Shown here one piece after another: positions 1 to 5,724 of a stretch of DNA of 7,679 bases. The notes below the pieces were generated by a model that did not search any database, was not told where the DNA came from, and worked only from the letters and a program-made list of their open reading frames with translations. The position numbers and the translations under genes are program-made. This DNA comes from Armatimonadota bacterium (GTDB taxonomy: Bacteria > Sysuimicrobiota > Sysuimicrobiia > Sysuimicrobiales > JACQTN01), in assembly GCA_016210785.1 (NCBI GenBank), contig JACQTN010000043.1, positions 1 through 7,679 of the forward strand, in the 5' to 3' direction. Position 1 is the stretch's first letter. Each line of letters begins with the position of its first letter.

Positions 1-1311
1 CGGTTCACCCTGCGCAAGGGCGTCAAGTTCCACGACGGCAGTCCCTTCAACGCCCAGGCGGTGAAGTTCCACTTCGACCGCACCTTCGATCCCAAAGCGC
101 CGGGGATCTGGGCCAGCTTCTCGGGGCCGATCAAGGGCGCGGAGGTGGTGGACGACTCCACGGTCGACATCGTCACCACGCAGCCGTTCGGCCCGCTGCT
201 CATCAACCTGACGATGGTGCACGCGGCGATCGTCAGCCCCGCGGCCGTCCAGCGGCTGGGCGCGGAGTTCGCGCGGCGCCCCTCCGGTACGGGGCCGTTC
301 AAGCTCGAAGAGTGGCGGCCGGCCGACCGGATCGTGCTCGTGCGCAACGACGACTATTGGGGACCGAAGCCCGCGCTCGAGCGCGTCATCTTCCGGATCA
401 TCCCGGAGGAGTCCGCCCGCATGGCGGCGCTGCGCACCGGCGAGGTGCACGTGGTGCTGAACCCCTCGCCCGCGCAGCTTCCGGCGATCGCCCGCGACAG
501 GACCTTCACCGTGGCGACTGTCACCGGCACGCGCGTCGTTTTCATCGGCATGAACCTCAGCCGGCCGCCCATGACCGACGTGCGGCTGCGCCGGGCGCTG
601 GTGATGGCCACCAACCGCCAGGCCATCCTCAATAACCTGCTCGAGGGCGCGGCGGCCCCGATGGTGAGCTGGGTGCCGCCGAGCATCTTCGGGCACAAGC
701 CGATGAACTTCGACGGCCTGTACCCATATAATCCCGCGCGGGCGAAGGAGTTGCTGGCGCAGGCGGGGTTCCGGCCCGGTCCCGGCGGCACGCTGCAGCG
801 CGATGGCAACCCGCTCGTGCTCAGCATGATCGCCTCGCGCGGGCGCTTCCTCAAGGACGCGGAGATCTCGGAGGCGTTCCAGGCCCAGATGCGCGAGATC
901 GGGGTGCGCGTCGACCTGGAGATCCCCGAGTACGCGGTGGTCTTCCGCGCGTTCCGCACGCCGACGCTCGACTACCACCTGGTCTTCTTCTCCTGGGGCA
1001 ACCTGACCGGGGACGGCGACTTCTCCCTGGTCACGCCGCTGCGGTCCGACATGGTGCCGCCGGCGGGCTGGAACGTCTCCCGGTACAACAACCCCGAGTA
1101 CGATAAGCTGGTCGACCTGGGCCGGACGAGCACCGACCAGCGCGTGCGGCTGGAAGCGTACGGGAAAGCGCAGGACATCCTGGCGCGCGACATCTTCTTC
1201 GTCCCGCTCTACAACACCCGGGACACGTTCATCATGCGGTCGAACGTGAAGGGTCTGGCGCCGCACCCGGTGGAGTACGTGCTGGGTCTGCCCGGAGTCA
1301 CGATGCGGTAG
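1..1311 (+). CDS. ABC transporter substrate-binding protein, family 5 (peptide/nickel type), 5'-truncated
   Basis: This is the extracytoplasmic ligand-binding component of a Dpp/Opp-type importer. The reading frame is open from base 1, so the start codon, signal peptide or lipobox, and first part of the N-terminal lobe lie left of the window. About 436 residues are visible; the family is usually 500-550 long. Visible residues 1-14 carry the family 5 signature (FTLRKGVKFHDGSPF). The conserved GTGPFKLEEW begins at residue 96, followed by IVLVRNDDYWG. The LRRALVMATNRQAI stretch and a late YNNPEYDKLVD are also typical. The C-terminus, ending with TAG at 1309-1311, looks complete. The ligand cannot be told from sequence: family members bind oligopeptides, nickel chelates, opines, glutathione or other small amides. 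The two downstream permeases are its likely partners, and the downstream HyuA/HyuB genes hint at a cyclic amide or modified amino acid. The family call is secure; the substrate is not. Confidence 0.95.
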   Translation, partial: RFTLRKGVKFHDGSPFNAQAVKFHFDRTFDPKAPGIWASFSGPIKGAEVVDDSTVDIVTTQPFGPLLINLTMVHAAIVSPAAVQRLGAEFARRPSGTGPFKLEEWRPADRIVLVRNDDYWGPKPALERVIFRIIPEESARMAALRTGEVHVVLNPSPAQLPAIARDRTFTVATVTGTRVVFIGMNLSRPPMTDVRLRRALVMATNRQAILNNLLEGAAAPMVSWVPPSIFGHKPMNFDGLYPYNPARAKELLAQAGFRPGPGGTLQRDGNPLVLSMIASRGRFLKDAEISEAFQAQMREIGVRVDLEIPEYAVVFRAFRTPTLDYHLVFFSWGNLTGDGDFSLVTPLRSDMVPPAGWNVSRYNNPEYDKLVDLGRTSTDQRVRLEAYGKAQDILARDIFFVPLYNTRDTFIMRSNVKGLAPHPVEYVLGLPGVTMR

Positions 1312-1574
1312 CCGCGGCGGCGGTGCGGGCACGGCGCTCGACATGACGGCCGTCCGGTTCCGGGTTGCGGTGTGCGCGTCCTGGGCGGCCGGGGGCAACA
1401 TGTCCCCGGCCGCCCCGCCTCCGGGCCGGCCCATGCGTGGCGGGCGGCATCTCTGCCCGCACGATCCCGGGCGCGCGACCCGGGTGATCGCGTTCGCGGC
1501 GGTCTCGCGTCCGCCCGATCCGTGTCTCCCTCACCCGTGCCCCGGCGGGTGCGGGCCGGCCGCCTGACGCGCTG
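1312..1574 (+). other. 263-nt intergenic leader with several potential stem-loops, no credible gene
   Basis: The region between the binding-protein stop and the permease ATG holds no convincing coding sequence: the short open frames give Pro/Arg/Ala/Gly-rich products with no family resemblance. Besides the 12-bp hairpin at 1383-1415, I see GCGGGC/GCCCGC arms at 1440-1445 and 1455-1460, two CCCGGG blocks at 1466-1471 and 1479-1484 flanked by GATC on each side, and CACCCG/CGGGTG arms at 1532-1537 and 1546-1551. The last would lie just upstream of the permease start. No sigma70-like -35/-10 pair is visible, so the permeases are probably read through from upstream. The structures may tune the binding-protein to permease ratio, but part of this pairing is expected from base composition alone. 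Confidence 0.5.
1383..1415 (+). repeat. Strong GC hairpin in the gap after the binding-protein gene
   Basis: A perfect 12-bp inverted repeat (GGGCGGCCGGGG at 1383-1394, its complement at 1404-1415) encloses a 9-nt loop, GCAACATGT. It lies 71 nt after the binding-protein stop codon. No T-run follows, so it is not a classical intrinsic terminator. In importer operons, hairpins at this position commonly protect the binding-protein mRNA or partly stop transcription, so that binding protein exceeds permease; that role here is inference. GC-rich sequence forms weak stems by chance, but 12 uninterrupted pairs is above what I would dismiss. Confidence 0.6.
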
Positions 1575-2495
1575 ATGGTCCCCTTCCTTGCCCGACGGCT
1601 GCTGGCCACGGTGCCCATCCTCCTGGGCATCGTCCTTCTGGTGATGCTCACGGTCGACTTCATCCCGGGCGATCCGGTCGCGCTGATGCTGGGCGAGGGC
1701 GCCACCCAGGAGATGATCACCCGCGTCCGGGCCTCTCTGGGTCTGGACCAGCCGCTGCCGGTGCGGTACGCGCGCTACGTCGGGCGGCTAGTGCGCGGCG
1801 ACCTGGGACGCTCCGTCGTCGATGGCCGCCGGGTGTCCGAGGAACTCTCGGACGCCTGGCGGACGACGCTGCAACTGGGCGGCGCGGCGCTGGTCATCGC
1901 GGTGATCGTGGGGGTCACCGTCGGGATCTTCTCAGCATACAAGGTGTACTCGTTGTTCGACAACCTGGTGCGGGTCGTCTCGCTGGCGGGTCTGTCGATG
2001 CCGATCTTCTGGACCGGTCTCGTCCTGATCCTGGTGTTCAGCGTGTGGCTGCGGTGGCTGCCCACCGGGGGTCGCGGGGGGTGGGAGCACCTGATCATGC
2101 CAGCCGTCACGCTGGCCACGCCGAGCATCGCCATGCTGGCGCGCATGACGCGCTCGGCGATGCTGGACGTGCTGCGAGAGGACTACATCCGCACCGCGCG
2201 CGCCAAGGGCGTCCGCACCCGGACGATCCTGGGCTACCATGCCCTGCGCAATGCGCTGATCCCCATCGTCACGGTGCTCGGCCTGCAGATGGGGCAATTG
2301 CTCGGCGGGTCGGTGCTCTCGGAGACCGTGTTCTCATGGCCCGGCATGGGGCGCGTGCTGGTGCGGGCGGTGCTGACGCGCGATTACACCCTGCTGCAGG
2401 GAGGCGTGCTCTTGCTGGCGACGACGTTCGTCGTCGTGAACCTGCTGGTGGACCTGTCGTATGCGTACCTGGACCCGCGGGTGATGTACCGGTGA
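1575..2495 (+). CDS. DppB-type ABC transporter permease
   Basis: Integral inner-membrane subunit of a peptide/nickel-type importer, expected to pair with the next gene product as a heterodimeric channel. It has 306 residues, the normal length. The N-terminus (FLARRLLATVPILLGI) is the typical first membrane segment at about residues 9-30, followed by the family's IPGDPV and a periplasmic domain with SLGLDQPLPVRY. Further hydrophobic segments lie near residues 100-122, 134-157, 170-190, 230-255 and 278-300. The EAA-type coupling loop that contacts the ATPase is EDYIRTARAKG at 202-212, followed by LRNALIPIVTVLG. The C-terminus ends LDPRVMYR, as in relatives. ATG 1575 is the only sensible start: the frame is closed by a TGA at 1485 and has no other ATG or GTG between. 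No Shine-Dalgarno sequence is evident before it, which is odd. The stop overlaps the next start. Family call secure; substrate unknown. Confidence 0.95.
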   Translation: MVPFLARRLLATVPILLGIVLLVMLTVDFIPGDPVALMLGEGATQEMITRVRASLGLDQPLPVRYARYVGRLVRGDLGRSVVDGRRVSEELSDAWRTTLQLGGAALVIAVIVGVTVGIFSAYKVYSLFDNLVRVVSLAGLSMPIFWTGLVLILVFSVWLRWLPTGGRGGWEHLIMPAVTLATPSIAMLARMTRSAMLDVLREDYIRTARAKGVRTRTILGYHALRNALIPIVTVLGLQMGQLLGGSVLSETVFSWPGMGRVLVRAVLTRDYTLLQGGVLLLATTFVVVNLLVDLSYAYLDPRVMYR

Positions 2496-3460
2496 GTGAC
2501 CCCCCTGAAATCTCCGAAGACCTTCAATCTGCCCGCCGGGGGCCCTCCAGAGATTTCAGGGGGGTCACCGTCCGCGCGGTCGGCGATTCGTCTCTTGCGG
2601 ACGGGGGTGCCCCCGCCTACGTCTCGACCGGCGCCGCCGTGTGGAAGCGGTTCCGGCGCAACCGGCTCGCCGTGGTGGGACTGATCATCGTCGGCCTCCT
2701 GGTGCTGATGGCGGTGGCCGCACCCTACCTGGCGCCGGCGGACCCGGCGCGGCAGAGCCTGGTCGACCGGCGGACGCCGCCCGGCGCGAAGTACTGGCTG
2801 GGCGCGGACGAGTTCGGCCGCGACATCGCGAGCCGGCTCATCTTCGGGAGCCGCCTCGCGCTCGTGGTGGGGATGCTCTCGGTGTTGATCGCGCTGACCC
2901 TGGGCATCGCGCTGGGAGCCGCGTCGGCGTACTGGGGCGGATACGTGGACGAGGCCATCATGCGGACGCTCGACCTGCTGCTGGCGTTTCCGTATCTGCT
3001 GCTGGCCATCGTCGTCGTCAGCACCCTGGGCATCCGGCTGGAGTCGACGATCCTGGCCGTGGGCCTGTGGGCCACGCCCGGCTTCGCGCGGGTCGTGCGC
3101 GGTGTCGTGCTGACGATCCTCGGCCAGGAGTACGTGGCCGCGGCCCGCGCGGTGGGCGCCAGCACGCTGCGCGTGGTGGCCCGCCACGTGCTGCCCAACT
3201 GCCTCTCCGTGGTGGTGGTCTACTCGGCGCTGTACATGGCCAATGCGATCCTGCTAGAGGCGGCGCTCTCGTTTCTGGGGCTGGGGGTGAAGCCGCCGAC
3301 GCCCTCCTGGGGCTTGATGGTGGCCACGGGGCGGGATTTCCTGGAGATTGCGCCGCACGTCGCCACGTTTCCTGGACTGGCGATTGCGGTGACCGTGCTG
3401 GGGTTCAACCTGCTGGCGGACGGGCTGCGCGATGCGCTCGATCCCAAGATGGTGATGTAG
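2492..3460 (+). CDS. DppC-type ABC transporter permease with unusual N-terminal extension
   Basis: Second membrane subunit of the importer, 322 residues. The GTG at 2492-2494 shares GTGA with the upstream stop codon (2493-2495), a classic coupled-translation overlap, and is the best start. The family core begins at residue 51 (WKRFRRNRLAVVGL), with the first membrane segment at about 59-80 and then APYLAPADP. WLGADEFGRDIASRLIFGSR is the usual conserved DppC stretch. The EAA coupling loop is QEYVAAARAVG at 212-222. The C-terminal SFLGLGVKPPTPSWG, FPGLAIAVTVLGFN and LRDALDPK blocks are all present. The oddity is the first 25 residues or so (SDPPEISEDLQSARRG, then DFRGVT), encoded by a 73-nt palindromic element rather than by family-like sequence. 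Removing 72 nt would leave the frame open from the same GTG. An internal GTG at 2639 just before the core is an alternative start, but the overlap argues against it. No ATPase gene follows. Confidence 0.93.
   Translation: MSDPPEISEDLQSARRGPSRDFRGVTVRAVGDSSLADGGAPAYVSTGAAVWKRFRRNRLAVVGLIIVGLLVLMAVAAPYLAPADPARQSLVDRRTPPGAKYWLGADEFGRDIASRLIFGSRLALVVGMLSVLIALTLGIALGAASAYWGGYVDEAIMRTLDLLLAFPYLLLAIVVVSTLGIRLESTILAVGLWATPGFARVVRGVVLTILGQEYVAAARAVGASTLRVVARHVLPNCLSVVVVYSALYMANAILLEAALSFLGLGVKPPTPSWGLMVATGRDFLEIAPHVATFPGLAIAVTVLGFNLLADGLRDALDPKMVM
2496..2568 (+). repeat. Perfect 19-bp inverted repeat (palindromic element) inside the 5' end of the DppC-type gene
   Basis: Left arm 2496-2514 begins GTGACCCCCCTG. 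Right arm 2550-2568 is its exact reverse complement and ends CAGGGGGGTCAC. The 35-nt interior (2515-2549) holds smaller complementary bits, GAAG/CTTC and GCCC/GGGC. The element starts one base after the permease GTG codon and is translated in frame, the arms giving DPPEIS and DFRGVT. The adjoining GTGA (2492-2495) is repeated as the first four bases of the element, but I see no matching target-site duplication on the right. A 19-bp perfect match this close is far beyond chance. It could be a REP/MITE-like mobile palindrome that landed in frame, comparable in principle with Rickettsia palindromic elements, or a structural RNA control element. No second copy is visible in this window. Confidence 0.9.
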
Positions 3461-3466
3461 GAGGAG
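3459..3466 (+). promoter_or_regulatory. Strong Shine-Dalgarno for hyuA
   Basis: AGGAGGAG overlaps the last two bases of the DppC-type stop codon (TAG, 3458-3460) and lies 8 nt before GTG 3475. It is the strongest ribosome-binding site in the window. It fixes the hyuA start at 3475 despite an open frame extending much further upstream, and implies that hyuA is translated efficiently as part of the same transcript. Confidence 0.85.
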
Positions 3467-3474
3467 CAGACTCC

Positions 3475-5724
3475 GTGGCTTCCAACACGCGCTACCGCCT
3501 GGGCTCCGACATCGGCGGGACCTTCACCGACGGTGTCCTGCTCGACGGCGACACCGGCGAGCTGACCATCGCCAAGATCCTCACCACGCCGCGCGATCTC
3601 GCCGACGGCGCCCGGGAGGCCGTGGCCGTGATCCTGCGCGACGCGACGATCGCTGCCGCGGAGGTCTTCGTGATGATCCACGGGACCACGCTGGTGGCGA
3701 ACACGCTGGTCCAGCGTGCCGGCGCGAAGACGGGGCTGCTGACCACCGCGGGGTTCGCCGACGTGCTGGAGATCGGCCGCGAGCTGCGCTACGATGTCTA
3801 CAACCTCACCGCGCCGATGCCGGCGCCGCTCGTGCCGTGGGCCTGGCGCAAGGAGGTCCCCGAGCGGATGCTGGCCGACGGCACGGTGTACGTGCCGGTC
3901 GATCTGGCCGTGGCCCGTGCGGCCGTTGCCGATCTTGTCTGCGAGGGCGTGGAGGCCGTGGCCGTCTGCTTCCTTCACGCCTACCGCAACCCCGCGCACG
4001 AGCGGGCGGTGGGCGACCTGATCGCGCGCGAGTTCCCCGGGCTGCCGTATTGCCTCTCGTCGGAGGTGGCCGCGGAGTTCCGCGAGTACGAGCGCATGTC
4101 CACTACCGTGGCGAACGCCTACGTCCAGCCGCTGATGGGTCGCTACCTGGAGGACCTGGAGCGCCGCCTGCGCGCCGACGGCTACCGTGGCCGGCTCTAC
4201 GTCATGCTCTCCTCCGGTGGCATCACCACCGCCGATACCGCGGCGCACTTCCCGGTGCGCCTGGTGGAATCGGGACCCGCGGCGGGCGCGCTGGCCGCCG
4301 GCTACTTCGGCACCCTCATCGGCGAGGAGCGCCTGATCTCGTTCGACATGGGCGGCACGACCGCGAAGACCTGCCTGATCGACGGCGGCCGGCCCACGCG
4401 CACGAAGGCCTTCGAGGTGGCCCGCGTCCACCGCTTCATGCCGGGCTCAGGGCTGCCCGTGCGCTCCCCGGTGATCGACATGATCGAAGTCGGCGCGGGG
4501 GGTGGGTCCATCGCCTCGCTCGACGAGCTCGGACTCCTGAAGGTCGGCCCGCGCTCCGCCGGCGCCGACCCGGGCCCGGCGTGCTACGGCCTCGGCGGCG
4601 AGGAGCCCACGGTTACCGATGCCAACCTGATCCTGGGCTATCTCGATCCGGAGTTCTTCGCGGGTGGCACCATGCGTCTGTACCCCGAGCGGGCGGCGCA
4701 GGCGCTGGAGGGGCTGGCGCGCGCGATGGAGGCCGACGTGGTGGGTGCGGCCTGGGGCGTGCACGAGGTGGTCAGCGAGAACATGGCCGCGGCGGTGCGC
4801 ATCCACCTGGCGGAGAAGGGACGCGATCCGCGCCGTTACGCGCTCTTTGCCTTCGGCGGCGGTGGGCCGACCCACGCCGAGCGCGTCGCCCGCAAGCTGC
4901 GCGTCCCGCGCATTATCTGCCCGCTGGGCGCGGGAGTGCTCTCGGCCTTCGGCTTCCTGGTCGCGCCCGCGGCCTTCGACTTCCTGCGCACCTACATCAC
5001 GCGCCTGGATTACCTCAACTGGGACGACCTCAACGCGCTCTATGCCGAGATGGAGGCGGAAGGACGCCGGGTGCTGGGAGAGGCGGGCGTGCCAGAGGCG
5101 GAGATGCGCTTCGTCCGCAGCGCGGACATGCGGTACGTGGGGCAGATGCACGAGATCACCGTCCCGGTGCCCGCGGGTGCACTGACTGAGCAGAACCGGC
5201 CGGCGCTGGAAGCGTCGTTCTATCAGACGTACGCGTCGCTCTACGGCGCTCATACTACCGATCCCATCGAGGCCCTCACGTGGCGGCTGCTGGCCACGGG
5301 TCCGGACCCGCAGGTTGCGTTGAAGGTGCACAGCGGAAGGAGCGCGGAGGCGGCCGGGGGCCGGGCGGAGAAGGCTGGCGCTGGCGCGGAGAAGGCTAGC
5401 GACGGGGCGGAGAAGGCCGGTGGCGGCGCGGAGAAACCGGCGGTCCATGCGGACATCGCCGCCGGCCGCGGTGCGCACGGCGGGCCGGCTGCGCGGGCAA
5501 AGAGGGGCCGCCGGCCCGTCTACTTCCCCGGCGCGGGCTACGTGGACACCGCCGTCTACGACCGCTATCAACTCGCGACCGGGTTCTACGGGCGCGGTCC
5601 GGCCGTGGTGGAGGAGCGCGAGTCCACGGTGCTGGTGTATCCGGGCGACCGGTTCCGCATCGACCCCTACATGAACCTGATCATCGAACTGTCCGACGAG
5701 GAGGTCATGGAGAACCGTGCTTAG
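3475..5724 (+). CDS. hyuA: Hydantoinase/oxoprolinase family protein, HyuA (ATP-binding) subunit
   Basis: Cytosolic ATP-binding subunit of a two-subunit enzyme with the downstream HyuB. Members cleave hydantoins, 5-oxoproline or caprolactam with ATP, or carboxylate acetone or acetophenone; the substrate here is not readable. It has 749 residues, somewhat long for the family. The N-terminal domain (about 7-180) has the phosphate-binding D12-IGGTFTD and HGTTLVANTLVQR at 69-81. The main domain (about 200-490) has VESGPAAG (264-271), DMGGTTAK (291-298), EVGAGGGS (338-345), GADPGPACYG (363-372), VTDAN, and FGGGGPTH (460-467). A C-terminal domain follows. GTG 3475 is chosen because of the AGGAGGAG site and because SDIGGTFTD then sits right at the N-terminus, as in relatives. 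The extra length comes from a repetitive Ala/Gly/Glu/Lys linker at about 620-680, between WRLLATGPDPQ and RPVYFPGAGYVDT. The intact motifs suggest a working enzyme. Confidence 0.94.
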   Translation: MASNTRYRLGSDIGGTFTDGVLLDGDTGELTIAKILTTPRDLADGAREAVAVILRDATIAAAEVFVMIHGTTLVANTLVQRAGAKTGLLTTAGFADVLEIGRELRYDVYNLTAPMPAPLVPWAWRKEVPERMLADGTVYVPVDLAVARAAVADLVCEGVEAVAVCFLHAYRNPAHERAVGDLIAREFPGLPYCLSSEVAAEFREYERMSTTVANAYVQPLMGRYLEDLERRLRADGYRGRLYVMLSSGGITTADTAAHFPVRLVESGPAAGALAAGYFGTLIGEERLISFDMGGTTAKTCLIDGGRPTRTKAFEVARVHRFMPGSGLPVRSPVIDMIEVGAGGGSIASLDELGLLKVGPRSAGADPGPACYGLGGEEPTVTDANLILGYLDPEFFAGGTMRLYPERAAQALEGLARAMEADVVGAAWGVHEVVSENMAAAVRIHLAEKGRDPRRYALFAFGGGGPTHAERVARKLRVPRIICPLGAGVLSAFGFLVAPAAFDFLRTYITRLDYLNWDDLNALYAEMEAEGRRVLGEAGVPEAEMRFVRSADMRYVGQMHEITVPVPAGALTEQNRPALEASFYQTYASLYGAHTTDPIEALTWRLLATGPDPQVALKVHSGRSAEAAGGRAEKAGAGAEKASDGAEKAGGGAEKPAVHADIAAGRGAHGGPAARAKRGRRPVYFPGAGYVDTAVYDRYQLATGFYGRGPAVVEERESTVLVYPGDRFRIDPYMNLIIELSDEEVMENRA
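5344..5448 (+). repeat. Five 21-bp tandem units encoding AEKAGGG-like heptads in HyuA
   Basis: Units begin at 5344, 5365, 5386, 5407 and 5428, each opening GCGGAG, and translate as AEAAGGR, AEKAGAG, AEKASDG, AEKAGGG and AEKPAVH (HyuA residues 624-658). Units two to four are the most alike; the first and last have drifted. The period is a multiple of three, so gain or loss of units keeps the frame. The array lies in a linker that varies among family members and is followed by more Ala/Gly/Arg-rich sequence up to about residue 680. It is a coding minisatellite, not a CRISPR array: there are no spacers. The segment is probably a flexible or helical surface loop without catalytic residues. Confidence 0.9.
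5698..5704 (+). promoter_or_regulatory. Shine-Dalgarno for hyuB, inside the end of hyuA
   Basis: GAGGAGG lies 12 nt before the hyuB GTG at 5717. A second, weaker GGAG at 5709-5712 is only 4 nt away. Both are within the hyuA coding sequence, so translation of hyuB is probably coupled to that of hyuA, which would help keep the two subunits in step. Confidence 0.6.

Noticed and set aside
1343..1575. Two overlapping short open frames (74 and 67 codons) in the intergenic gap
   Set aside because: No ribosome-binding site and low-complexity Pro/Arg/Ala-rich products. The two frames overlap each other, as expected of stop-poor GC-rich DNA.
2496..2684. A 62-codon frame starting at GTG 2496 inside the permease gene
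   Set aside because: It reads the palindromic element in another frame and then runs through the start of the permease core. The element happens to be stop-free in several frames.
2641..3474. Long N-terminal extension of the hyuA frame starting at 2641
   Set aside because: The extension is an Arg/Gly-rich out-of-frame reading of the DppC-type permease gene. The strong AGGAGGAG site and the N-terminal position of DIGGTFTD place the true start at 3475.
5344..5448. CRISPR-like array
   Set aside because: The units are contiguous, 21 bp long, without spacers, and lie in frame within hyuA.
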